Assembly: GCF_012952065.1 (NCBI RefSeq)
Contig: NZ_JABCJJ010000013.1
Coordinates: forward strand, 1-64,000
From: Cellulomonas fimi
Lineage (GTDB): Bacteria; Actinomycetota; Actinomycetes; Actinomycetales; Cellulomonadaceae
Length of the DNA: 64,000 nucleotides
Direction: 5' to 3'
Position 1 is the first letter of the stretch; each line of letters starts with the position of its first letter. The notes beneath the pieces were generated by a model. That model was given only the letters and a program-made list of their open reading frames with translations. It searched no databases and had not been told where the DNA came from. The translations under genes were made by a program, and so were the position numbers. This document shows, piece after piece, positions 52,273-61,115 of the stretch.

Positions 52273-54126
52273 TCACTCGCCCTCCAGGATGTTCAGCATC
52301 CGACCGGCCCTCTCGGACCACGACGCCGTCGCCAGGTAGTCCTCGAAGCCCTCGAGCTCCTGCGCGCCGAGCGGCTTCGACACGGACGCTCTGATCGCCT
52401 CGGCCATCCCCCGTTGCGTCGTGTACGTCAGCACGCCCGGCATCGACTCCACCTGGCCCATCGGTGCAGAGATCGTGCGGATGCCCATGGCGACGTACTC
52501 GTAGGCCTTGTTGGGGTCCACTCCGTAGGTGAGGCGGGAGATCTTGAAGGGCACGAGCCCGGCGCTCCATTCCTCGACGTAAGGCAGGCACTCGTCATGG
52601 GTCTTGGGCCCGAGGTACCGCACGTTCGAGGGCAGGACGAGATCGTCCGGCATGCCGTGACCGATGATCTCGAACCGCACGTCGCTGAGCTCGTCGGCAG
52701 AAGCCAGCAACCACGGCCAGTCGAACCAGGAGGCGGTGAGATGGCCCACGTACCCGACCTTCCGCAGCCTCGCCCGCCGCTCCCACGCCTCGGCGGTCCG
52801 CAGCGGGGCCGCAGCCTCGATGAGCGCGTCCGGCGCCGCGTTCGGGACCAGCTGGACGTCCTCGCGGCCGGTGATGACGGCGATCTTGTCCCGGAGCCGG
52901 GGGCTCACTGCCAGGACGGCGTCGGCGCGCTTCGCGAAACGGACCTCGAAGTTCTGCTCGTACCACTTCGAGTAGCCGACGCGCTTGAACTCCTCCATGT
53001 CGTCGCGGACCTCGTAGATGACTCTCCAGCCGTGGTCGTGACAGCGATCGAGGAGTCCCACCATCGACATGTCGGCGAAGGAGGAGCAGAGCAGGACGTT
53101 GTTGGCGCCAGTACGTGCAAGCAGGACGTCCATCACGAGACTGAGCGAGTCACGCCCCACCTGGAGGATGCGCTCGGCGATGAGGCCCGACTCGTCGGGC
53201 GCCGGGGTGCCGAAGGCGAGGAAGACGACGTTCCACCCGGCATCCGCGTACTCCATCGCCAGCCGGTTCGAGCGGCGGAGCAGGCTGTTCTTGAGGGAGA
53301 TCGGCCCGGCCGTGGTGTAGACGACGAGCACCTTGGCGTCCGACGGGATCGCGCCGAGGTGCTGAACCAGCTGCTCGCTCGACAGGGCGCCGACCTCGAG
53401 CCCGGCACCGGTGACGACCGGCCGCGAAGGCACGGTGATCGCGCCCGTCTTCCACGTCTGGCCGGTGAGCACCAATCTGGCGACCCCCCTCGGCACCGTG
53501 ATCTCGATCGCGCGCGTTCCCTCACCGTCAGGACCGACCGCATACGTGAAGGCGCCGAACTGCGGCTGGATCTGGAACTCGGGCCCCGGCGGGAGCGAGG
53601 CACCGGTTGCGTCCTGGTAGTCGAAGAGCATCAGCGCCTGAGCACCGGGTGCAGCATCCACCGTCCACTCGACCCGATAACGCACGCCAGGCTCGACGTC
53701 GTAGACGACCTTGAGCTGGTCGATGAGCACGGACGCCGGCTTGCCGGCGGAATCCGCGAATGTCGACTCACTGCCCGGTCTCTCGACCACGATGGTGGGG
53801 GCCCCAACCACTTCGACGGGCGTCTTGCTCAACCAGGGGTGGCCCCGGAGGGTGAGCCGCGTCGCGCCCTCCGGTCGAGGGATCGTCGTGCGAGAGACGG
53901 AGACCTCGTCGGGCCCTGCGTGGAGGTAGAAGTACGGACCGAACCGCTCGGACTCGAGGTATGGCGACACCGGGACGACGGACTCACCCGCCTCGTCCGT
54001 GAAGGCGAAGGCAACGAGTGCCGCCTTCCGGGTCGCCACCCCTCCGTTCGCGAAGTGGATCTCGACGAAGATCGACGACACCGAATCGTCGAGCTCGACC
54101 TGCTGGTCGAGGTCTTCGATCGTCAA
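52273..54126 (-). CDS. glycosyltransferase with N-terminal beta-sandwich modules
   Basis: 617 residues from TTG, chosen because AAGGAG lies five bases upstream. Two beta-sandwich-like modules (residues about 15-270: SSIFVEIHFANGGVATRKA; VRYRVEWTVDAAPGAQALM) precede a GT-B domain (VLVVYTTAGPISLKNSLLRR, KVGYVGHLTASWFDWPWLLA). The donor site is PNKAYEYVAMGIRTISAP. N-terminal modules may bind glycan or stack on the polymer. This is an uncommon arrangement and unrelated glycosyltransferases in the operon have different accessory parts. Confidence 0.85.
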   Translation of the reverse strand: MTIEDLDQQVELDDSVSSIFVEIHFANGGVATRKAALVAFAFTDEAGESVVPVSPYLESERFGPYFYLHAGPDEVSVSRTTIPRPEGATRLTLRGHPWLSKTPVEVVGAPTIVVERPGSESTFADSAGKPASVLIDQLKVVYDVEPGVRYRVEWTVDAAPGAQALMLFDYQDATGASLPPGPEFQIQPQFGAFTYAVGPDGEGTRAIEITVPRGVARLVLTGQTWKTGAITVPSRPVVTGAGLEVGALSSEQLVQHLGAIPSDAKVLVVYTTAGPISLKNSLLRRSNRLAMEYADAGWNVVFLAFGTPAPDESGLIAERILQVGRDSLSLVMDVLLARTGANNVLLCSSFADMSMVGLLDRCHDHGWRVIYEVRDDMEEFKRVGYSKWYEQNFEVRFAKRADAVLAVSPRLRDKIAVITGREDVQLVPNAAPDALIEAAAPLRTAEAWERRARLRKVGYVGHLTASWFDWPWLLASADELSDVRFEIIGHGMPDDLVLPSNVRYLGPKTHDECLPYVEEWSAGLVPFKISRLTYGVDPNKAYEYVAMGIRTISAPMGQVESMPGVLTYTTQRGMAEAIRASVSKPLGAQELEGFEDYLATASWSERAGRMLNILEGE

Positions 54127-54460
54127 GGCTGCTCCTTCCCTTCCAAGGTGAGCGCCGCTGACGACGCATGCGGGTCTGCTGCACGGGAAGCACCACGGCT
54201 CCCGCGTGGGCATGGTGTGGACGTGCGGCGAAGCGGTCCCCCGCACCCTCGCCCTTCGACCGCGCCGCCGGCGGCGGGAGGGCCGCCTGTCGGAGGCGCT
54301 ACGAGCGCCGCCTCCCCCGGTCGCGCACCGCCGACCTGCGGTCTGTGTCGGTCGAACCGCCCCCACCCTAACCGAGCGGCGTTCTGTGCCCGGGCGTCGA
54401 CCGGACCGCGGGACGGGCACGATGTTCGGCCGGACGAGAACTGCCGCTGCCACCATGCCG
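54127..54460. other. gap within the glycosyltransferase run
   Basis: About 330 bases with no credible gene. It holds the Shine-Dalgarno site of the 52273 gene; otherwise nothing distinctive is seen. Confidence 0.5.
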
Positions 54461-56329
54461 TCACGTGACCGCCGAGGTGTCGTCCGTGGGCGGCCGGCGT
54501 CGTCGCCTCGACCTCATCTCCCAGTAGGAGAGCTGGAGACGGCCGAGCCGGCTGCCTGACAACGCCTCGTACCTGTCCTTGAGTCGCTGCGTCTCCTTGA
54601 CCTGTCGCGCCAGATCAGCTGACAGGTGCTCGATCTCCGTGCGCAACGTCGCATCGGCGGTGCGCGGAGTTCCTGCCCGCTCGGACCGAGGCGACGACGA
54701 CCGCGGCGTGCCCGTCGCGCCGGACACGCCGGGCGCGTCGCGCGCGTCGCGCGCAGGCTCCGCGGCCGGGACGAGGCCCAACCGACCCGCGGCGTCGTGC
54801 ACGACCGTCGTCGGGCCCACTTCACCGGCGGAAGCCTTGGCGGCACCGGTCCCAGCGGATCGCTCGGCTGCGAGCACGTCGACGACGAGCTCGAGGGTCG
54901 GCACGGTGGTGCGCCCCGCACTCGACGGAGTCGCTCCGTCCGAGGACCACCGCACGAAAGGCCCCATCCTCTCGACTGCGTGGAGCTCGTCACGCGCCTG
55001 TGATGCAGCGAGGACGCGCGCGGCGTCGGCGGAGTCGGCGAGCCAAGCCACCGTCCATCCGTCACGCGTGACCAGGCGTTCGTCGGACGTGACGAGCGCA
55101 CGCACGCTGGCGCTGATGTCGCCGCGCGGGGGCGAGTCGCCGAGGGCGGCGTCCACGAGCGTCGGGAAGACGTCTCTGAAAACCCTCTCGTAGGTGTACC
55201 CCTCGGCCACGTCGACGGCCGTCTCGGCGGCCGCGCGAACCAACCCGCGGTCGCTCGCCATGCGGCCGAGGAGAGCGACGAACTCGGTCATGGACGAGGC
55301 GAACAGCGGGTAGTCGGCACCGAAGAGGCGCTGATGCATCGCCGTGGGGTTGATGACGCAGGGCCGACCGAGCACGCCGTGCTCGAGCAGCTTGGTCGAG
55401 AGCTCCAGGCTGGTGTCGAGCGAGGGGTGCCGCCACCCGATGCCCGCATGTGCGCTCGACACGAGCTGCCTCGCCTCGGCGCGCGTCACCGCTCCGCGCC
55501 AGCTGATGCCGGGGTGCGACTCCAGCAGGTAGCGGACCTCCGCACCGAAGGTCGGCCACTCGGGGGCTCGCTTGAAGTGATCGCCTGCCACGAGCATCCG
55601 CAGGTCCGCACCAGCCGACGCCGCCTCCTTGAACGCGGCGAGCATCTCCACGGTGTGCCAGGCGGGCGCGAACTTGCCGGTGTAGGCCAGCACGAGGGGA
55701 CCGTCGGTCCCCGGCAGGATCGCCTCGTTCTCCGCGGGAACGGACGGACTCATGACAGCGAGTCGCGTCGTCGACCCGTTTGCCCGGAGAAGGGCGCCGA
55801 GGTGGTCGCGCATCTCGGGGGTCTGGCACAGGAGCGTCGCCTCGCCGACGACCAGGCGCTCGAGCCTCGCCAGCGCCTCCTCGCCGATCGGCGCGTCGGC
55901 TGCCACGACGCCGGTGACGTAGACGCAGAGCCGACGCCCGAGGTCAGGTCTGCGCTGCGCCAGCTCGTCGGCGACCTCCGTGCTGCGCACGATGACGACG
56001 TCGTACGCCGCCCGGTCCAGGTAGTGGTCGAGGGCGCTCGCCGCCATACCCTCGTCCATCCTGCGGGCGCCCTCGAACTCGGGCTTGTGCACCGCAAGCC
56101 CGGGATCGGCAAACGGGTCTGTCACGGTGACGCGGTCGTTGACCAGCATCTCCTGCACGACGACGGAGCGGGTGATCGGTGTCGCCGCGACGACGTCGAC
56201 CTGAACGCCGGGTGCTGAGGTGAGCAGCGACGCGGCCCCTGCCACGAAGAACGCGGACCCGTCGATCACGTTCAGGTCGACGTGCGCATACAACAGGACC
56301 CTGAACGGCTGAGCCTTCACGGCGGTCAC
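54461..56329 (-). CDS. glycosyltransferase with C-terminal coiled coil
   Basis: 622 residues from a GTG overlapping the upstream stop. GT-B features: VLLYAHVDLNVIDGSAFFVAG at the N-terminus, LVLAYTGKFAPAWHTVEMLAAF, and the donor pocket RHPSLDTSLELSTKLLEHGV. Residues about 400-520 are a variable region, and the C-terminus is an Ala/Pro-rich linker and a coiled coil (EIEHLSADLARQVKETQRLK) ending in arginines. The tail probably anchors it to partners or the membrane. Confidence 0.88.
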   Translation of the reverse strand: MTAVKAQPFRVLLYAHVDLNVIDGSAFFVAGAASLLTSAPGVQVDVVAATPITRSVVVQEMLVNDRVTVTDPFADPGLAVHKPEFEGARRMDEGMAASALDHYLDRAAYDVVIVRSTEVADELAQRRPDLGRRLCVYVTGVVAADAPIGEEALARLERLVVGEATLLCQTPEMRDHLGALLRANGSTTRLAVMSPSVPAENEAILPGTDGPLVLAYTGKFAPAWHTVEMLAAFKEAASAGADLRMLVAGDHFKRAPEWPTFGAEVRYLLESHPGISWRGAVTRAEARQLVSSAHAGIGWRHPSLDTSLELSTKLLEHGVLGRPCVINPTAMHQRLFGADYPLFASSMTEFVALLGRMASDRGLVRAAAETAVDVAEGYTYERVFRDVFPTLVDAALGDSPPRGDISASVRALVTSDERLVTRDGWTVAWLADSADAARVLAASQARDELHAVERMGPFVRWSSDGATPSSAGRTTVPTLELVVDVLAAERSAGTGAAKASAGEVGPTTVVHDAAGRLGLVPAAEPARDARDAPGVSGATGTPRSSSPRSERAGTPRTADATLRTEIEHLSADLARQVKETQRLKDRYEALSGSRLGRLQLSYWEMRSRRRRRPPTDDTSAVT

Positions 56330-56745
56330 GTCCCCTCCGTGGCGAGAGTGACGGTCGTCGAGACGCGTGTGTCCGCCGGCGACGACTCCGTGCCGCGACG
56401 GACGAAGCCCCTGACGCGATAACGACCCGGCTCCTCGGGGGACAACCGGAGCGTATTCGACCGGCCGTATGGCTGACGCCACCGCAGATCGTCCTCGCGG
56501 TAGACGTAGAAGGCGAAGGACAGGTCGGACCCGTCTGCCTCGATCACGCTGTGCAGCGTCCGTTCCTCCTCGACCTCAAGGGAGACCGCGCGGATACGCG
56601 CGCGCGTCAGCTCCTCCACCTCCGTCTCGAGTCGACCGAGGCGGTCCGCGAGGCGTCGCAGGATCGCCTCCTGCTGCTCCTCCAGGTACGCGTACGCAGA
56701 GGCCCAGTCCACGTCGGCGACGGGCTCGCTCCCTGAGCGGTTCAT
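56326..56745 (-). CDS. small protein with coiled coil, glycosyltransferase-operon partner
   Basis: 139 residues, four-base overlaps on both sides. N-terminal half is a coiled coil (YLEEQQEAILRRLADRLGRL, ETEVEELTRAR); C-terminal half looks like a beta sandwich (LSFAFYVYREDDLRWRQPYG, GRYRVRGFVRRG) resembling the accessory module in the 617-residue glycosyltransferase. Family unknown. It may be a scaffold or glycan-binding subunit. Confidence 0.7.
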   Translation of the reverse strand: MNRSGSEPVADVDWASAYAYLEEQQEAILRRLADRLGRLETEVEELTRARIRAVSLEVEEERTLHSVIEADGSDLSFAFYVYREDDLRWRQPYGRSNTLRLSPEEPGRYRVRGFVRRGTESSPADTRVSTTVTLATEGT

Positions 56746-57953
56746 GCGTCGACCCCGATCAGCTCGATCTCGCGACCGACGGTCGACGCGAAGCCGCACT
56801 TCTCCCGGACGGACGAGGCGGCACTCTGTGAGAGGGAGAGGAACAGCTCGCTGTTGTAGTAGAGCATCTCGATCTGGTTCGCCAGGTCGACCGCGTCCTC
56901 CGGGTGGGCGAGCATGCCGGAGACCCGGTCCTCGACGAACTCGGGGATGGCCGTGATCCGCGTCGACACGGGAACCAGCCCGCTCGCCATCGCCTCGCAC
57001 ATCGAGACGCCTTGAGAGTCGAACCGGGTGGGCGCCAGGAACACCCCGTGGAGGCGGTGCAGCTCGGCGATCTGCTCCTGCCGGAGGAAGCCGGGGTGGA
57101 TCGAGACGTTCTCCAACCCCTCGACGGGCCGCACGGTCTCCTTGAACAGCGGGCCCTCACCACGGATCGTGAAGCGCAGCCGGTCGAAGAACGGCCGTCG
57201 CGAGAGCTCGACGATCGCCGCCACCGTCTGGTCGTTCGCGTACTTGCGTGAGGCGTACGGACGGACCGAGAGGATGTGCAACCGGTCGTCCGCCGACTTC
57301 GGGCGGTACCGGAAGAGATCCTCGTCTATCACGTTCGGGATGACGTGGGGGCGCCGGGTGGCGGTACCGGCATCCGGCTCGACGACATGGCGGCGGAACC
57401 AGTCGGACACGTGGACGACCTGCACGTCGAGGTCGTTCGTCGACAGCAGCCATGCCATGAAGGAGAGCTGCCCGTGGAAGTACGAGCTCCGTCGTGCCAA
57501 GGCCTCCCGGATCTCCTTCGCGGACTCGGTGAAGTTGAACCAGCGGCGGTGCCATGCCTCGGCCTCGAACCCGTGGACCCACACGATCACCGGCGTGGTG
57601 GGGGCGTGCCGCACGATGGGATCCAGCATCTCGGGGCTCGCGAAGTGCACGAGGACCGACCGGTACGACCGCGAGGCGATCCGCCGGTCATAGGCAGAGG
57701 CGTTCCCCACGGTGACGGAGACGCCGTCGAAGAGGTACGAGTACGGCGTCTCGACAGGTGGGTGGAGGTAGAAGACCTCGACGCTGATCCCCGCGTCCAC
57801 ATAGCTCCGGACCCTCCGGTGGATGAAGGCGTTCCGGTACAGCGCCGCGTCACTCGGGTACGCGTTCGTGACGACCAGCACCTGCGCCGGTCGCAGCTCG
57901 GTGGACTCGGCCGTCTGCACCGCCGCGCCGCCCTGCTCCTCCACTAGCGCCAC
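56742..57953 (-). CDS. glycosyltransferase family 4
   Basis: 403 residues from GTG overlapping the wecC stop by ten bases. GT-B: VLVVTNAYPSDAALYRNAFIHR at the N-terminus and RLHILSVRPYASRKYANDQTV in the donor domain; APTRFDSQGVSMCEAMASGLVPVSTR carries the nucleotide-binding glutamate. The order wecC then this gene suggests it may add ManNAcA, but this cannot be shown from sequence alone. Confidence 0.9.
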   Translation of the reverse strand: MALVEEQGGAAVQTAESTELRPAQVLVVTNAYPSDAALYRNAFIHRRVRSYVDAGISVEVFYLHPPVETPYSYLFDGVSVTVGNASAYDRRIASRSYRSVLVHFASPEMLDPIVRHAPTTPVIVWVHGFEAEAWHRRWFNFTESAKEIREALARRSSYFHGQLSFMAWLLSTNDLDVQVVHVSDWFRRHVVEPDAGTATRRPHVIPNVIDEDLFRYRPKSADDRLHILSVRPYASRKYANDQTVAAIVELSRRPFFDRLRFTIRGEGPLFKETVRPVEGLENVSIHPGFLRQEQIAELHRLHGVFLAPTRFDSQGVSMCEAMASGLVPVSTRITAIPEFVEDRVSGMLAHPEDAVDLANQIEMLYYNSELFLSLSQSAASSVREKCGFASTVGREIELIGVDA

Positions 57954-59197
57954 ACGCCCCGTGTGTCGATGACGATCTTCTCCCGCAGCTTGAGCTTGCG
58001 GCGGTCCGCGGCCCTGAACGTCTCGTGGTCGACGAGCATGAGCACGATGTCGGCGTCCCGGACCGCGGCCTCGAACGGCATCAGCGAGACGTTGGAGCGC
58101 TCGGCCAGCTCACGCGGCAGCTGCTCGATGTGCGGCTCGACCGCGTAGATCTCGGCGTCGGGCAGCTCGTCGGCCAGGCGCGCGACGATGCGCCGGGCCG
58201 GCGACTCGCGCAGGTCGTCGATGTCGGGCTTGAACGCGAGCCCGAGCGCCGCGATCCGTGGGTCCTTGAGCCGGGCGGCCTTCGCGACCACCCTCTCGAT
58301 GACCTGGCCGGGCTTGGCGTCGTTGACCTCGCGCGCGGTCCGGATCAGGTTCGCGTGCTCGGGGACGGAGGAGACGATGAACCACGGGTCGACCGCGATG
58401 CAGTGCCCGCCCACGCCCGGGCCGGGCTGGAGGATGTTCACGCGCGGGTGGTGGTTCGCGAGCTCGATGAGCTCCCAGACGTCGATGCCGAGCTTGGCGC
58501 TGATCAGGGACAGCTCGTTCGCGAACGCGATGTTCACGTCGCGGTAGGAGTTCTCCACCAGCTTCGCCATCTCGGCCGTGACCGCGTCCGTGAGCATGAT
58601 CTCGCCCTGGCAGAACGTCTGGTAGAGCGACTTCGCCAGCTCGGCGGCCTTCTTCGTGAGCCCCCCGACGATCCGGTCGTTCGTGATGAGCTCGATCATC
58701 ACGCGACCCGGCAGCACACGCTCGGGGCAGTGCGCGACGTGGATCTGGCGTCGCGAGTCCCTGCCGTCCAGGCTGAGGTCGGGTCGTCGGGCGAGGATGC
58801 GGTCGGCCATGTGCTGGGTGGCACCGGGAGGCGACGTCGACTCGAGGATCACGAGCTCACCGCCGGTGAGCTGGTCCGCGATGCCGTCCGCGGCCGCCTC
58901 GATGTAGGAGAGGTCGGCGGCGTAGCCCTCGGCGAACGGCGTGGGGACCGCGACGATGTACACGTCGGCCTGCGGGGTCGTCGTGTCGGCCTTGAGCCGC
59001 CCCTGGCTCACCGCGCCCGCCACGGCGATCTCCAGGTCCGGCTCGACGAACGGGACCTCGCCGCGGTTCACCGCGTCGACCGTGGCCTGGTTGACGTCGA
59101 CGCCGATGACGTGCGAGCCGTGCATGGCGAGGACCGCGGCCGTCGGGAGCCCGATGTACCCGAGCCCGACGACGGCGACTGTCTGCTGATCTGTCAT
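57944..59197 (-). CDS. wecC: UDP-N-acetyl-D-mannosamine dehydrogenase
   Basis: 417 residues. Rossmann motif VAVVGLGYIGLPTAAVLA, VAVPTPFAEGYAADLSYI, ILESTSPPGATQHMADR, catalytic cysteine PGPGVGGHCIAVDPWF and FKPDIDDLRESPARRI are the WecC pattern. It oxidises UDP-ManNAc to UDP-ManNAcA with NAD+. WecB at 43593 makes its substrate. Confidence 0.94.
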   Translation of the reverse strand: MTDQQTVAVVGLGYIGLPTAAVLAMHGSHVIGVDVNQATVDAVNRGEVPFVEPDLEIAVAGAVSQGRLKADTTTPQADVYIVAVPTPFAEGYAADLSYIEAAADGIADQLTGGELVILESTSPPGATQHMADRILARRPDLSLDGRDSRRQIHVAHCPERVLPGRVMIELITNDRIVGGLTKKAAELAKSLYQTFCQGEIMLTDAVTAEMAKLVENSYRDVNIAFANELSLISAKLGIDVWELIELANHHPRVNILQPGPGVGGHCIAVDPWFIVSSVPEHANLIRTAREVNDAKPGQVIERVVAKAARLKDPRIAALGLAFKPDIDDLRESPARRIVARLADELPDAEIYAVEPHIEQLPRELAERSNVSLMPFEAAVRDADIVLMLVDHETFRAADRRKLKLREKIVIDTRGVWR

Positions 59198-59207
59198 GCC
59201 GATCCCC

Positions 59208-61115
59208 CTAGAACATCACGTGGTGGCTGCTGAAGCCGAAGGTCTGTACGTCGCCGGACGCCATCAGCGCCGCGTCGGACACCGTCCAGGTGTGCCCCCC
59301 GCTCGCGCCGGCCCGGCGCACCTGGACGAAGTTGAAGCGGTCTGCCGAGTAGATCGTGGCACCACTCCCGCTGAGAGCCGACAGGAAGCCTGTGTCCTCC
59401 CCGCGGTCGAGAGCCGGGAACGGGTGCGCCAGCGCCACGTCGCGGCGGGTCACGATGGTGGGACCCATCACGAAGTCGGTGAACCGGTGCTCGCGCTCGG
59501 CGAACCGCAACAGCGTGGCATCGCCGGCCTCGATGCGCATGTAGTGCGCCTGCTTGCCGACCAGGTCAGCGCCGCTGTAGGCGAGCGCATAGGCCTGGTC
59601 GCTGAGGTACTGCGGACCGTAGAGGTCGTCGTCGTCCATCTTCGCGACGAGCTCCCCGTCGGCTGCGGCGACCAGCCGGTTGAGGCACTCCCCGAGCGGG
59701 ACGGAGGGGTCCGCGGCGAGGCTGACGACGTCCTCGACGCCGTGGGCCGACGCCCGTGCGCGGAGCTCCGCCTCGGGAGGCGCGAACCCGTGCGTGAGCA
59801 GGACGAGCTGGACCGGCAGCCCGACCTGCCCGCCGACCCGTGCCAGGAGATGGTCGAGCTGCTCCGGCCGGTTGGTGGAGACCAGCGCCGAGACGGTGGG
59901 GCGCCGAGTGGCCGCCGGCACGTCGAGCCCCGCCGCGGCCAGCACGCTGTCGACGCGGTGGGCGTACGTGTGCTCGGACCAGATGCGCCGCTGCGCCAGG
60001 TGCACCATGCGGTCGCGCAGCTCCGCGCTGCGGACGAGCGCCCGGATCGTGTGCTCGGCCTCGTCGCCGCCGGAGACCTGCACGACCTCGGACGGCGCGA
60101 AGAAGTGGTCGATCGCCGCGCTCGGGGTGCTCGCCACGGGGGTGCCGCTCGCCGTGATCTCGAAGATGCGGCGGGCGCACATGCTGGGCGAGTCGACCAC
60201 GGTGTTGACGTTGAGGAAGACCTTGTAGGCACGGTACGCCGAGAGCATCTGCTCGTACCGCAGCGACCCGACCACGTGCTCCGCGAAGGGCTGAGGGAAC
60301 TGGTACCGGTCGTCGCCGCCGAGCTGACGGGAGAAGATCTCGAGGCCGGTCTCCATGCGCTTCCCCGCTCGCACCGCCGCACCGAGCAGGAGGTCCATCT
60401 GCTCGCGCCGCTCGGGGTGCCGGTGCGCGAAGTACATCCCCGCGAAGGCCACGTCACGGACCTGGTGGCCGGCGCCCGACCGCACGGGGTTGTGCAGCGC
60501 CGGCTGCGCGGCGAAGGGCAGGACGTCCACGCGGTCGTGACCGAGAACCTCGCGGTAGGCCGGGAGCCGCTCGACGTCCGAGGTGAGGACCACGTCGAAC
60601 AGGCGCGCCGTCTCGAGGAAGTCGTCGAAGTGCGCCGGGTCCTCCTTGTTCCAGAAGACCGTGGGGATGCCCTGCCCGCGGCAGAAGGCGACCAGGTCGA
60701 GCAGAGCCTGGCGCGGGGAGGTCGGCCCCGTGAGGTGGTAGCGCCAGGCGCCACCGTTCCCTGCCCAGGCCGACTCGACGAACAGGACGTCGACGGGGTC
60801 TGCCTCGAGCACCTCGCGCCACGAGCTGGGCTTCAGCTCGACCTGCTCCCACTCGTACCGCAGTGCGAGCCGGGAGAAGTCGTCGAGGATCACCCCGGCG
60901 CGGAGCGCGGGACGGGCGGGGAGACGACCCTCGACCGGCCAGGGCGCGAAGGTCACGGCGCCGTCACGCCCCACCGAGCCCGCGACGCTCGGCCGCGACT
61001 CGATCCCGCGACGCCGGGCGTACGTGCGGTACTGCGCGACGCCACCGGTCCGGAGATGCCAGAGCGCCCGCCGGAGCTCGGCGAGCGAGTGGGTCGGCCG
61101 GGGCGCCGGGCTCAC
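59208..61115 (-). CDS. two-domain glycosyltransferase (CgeB-like plus GT-A)
   Basis: 635 residues from a GTG overlapping the LCP gene stop by four bases. Residues about 90-370 resemble CgeB/DUF3880-type GT-B domains (VDVLFVESAWAGNGGAWRYH, PTVFWNKEDPAHFDDFLETA, CARRIFEITASGTPVASTPS). Residues about 385-635 are GT-A with a DxD-type motif (AKMDDDDLYGPQYLSDQ). Two catalytic modules in one chain may add two sugars in sequence. Confidence 0.85.
   Translation of the reverse strand: MSPAPRPTHSLAELRRALWHLRTGGVAQYRTYARRRGIESRPSVAGSVGRDGAVTFAPWPVEGRLPARPALRAGVILDDFSRLALRYEWEQVELKPSSWREVLEADPVDVLFVESAWAGNGGAWRYHLTGPTSPRQALLDLVAFCRGQGIPTVFWNKEDPAHFDDFLETARLFDVVLTSDVERLPAYREVLGHDRVDVLPFAAQPALHNPVRSGAGHQVRDVAFAGMYFAHRHPERREQMDLLLGAAVRAGKRMETGLEIFSRQLGGDDRYQFPQPFAEHVVGSLRYEQMLSAYRAYKVFLNVNTVVDSPSMCARRIFEITASGTPVASTPSAAIDHFFAPSEVVQVSGGDEAEHTIRALVRSAELRDRMVHLAQRRIWSEHTYAHRVDSVLAAAGLDVPAATRRPTVSALVSTNRPEQLDHLLARVGGQVGLPVQLVLLTHGFAPPEAELRARASAHGVEDVVSLAADPSVPLGECLNRLVAAADGELVAKMDDDDLYGPQYLSDQAYALAYSGADLVGKQAHYMRIEAGDATLLRFAEREHRFTDFVMGPTIVTRRDVALAHPFPALDRGEDTGFLSALSGSGATIYSADRFNFVQVRRAGASGGHTWTVSDAALMASGDVQTFGFSSHHVMF

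Noticed and set aside
54127-54460. Upstream extension of the 617-residue glycosyltransferase to an ATG at about 54217
   Set aside because: The TTG at 54126 has an ideal Shine-Dalgarno site and the extra residues are low-complexity without family likeness.
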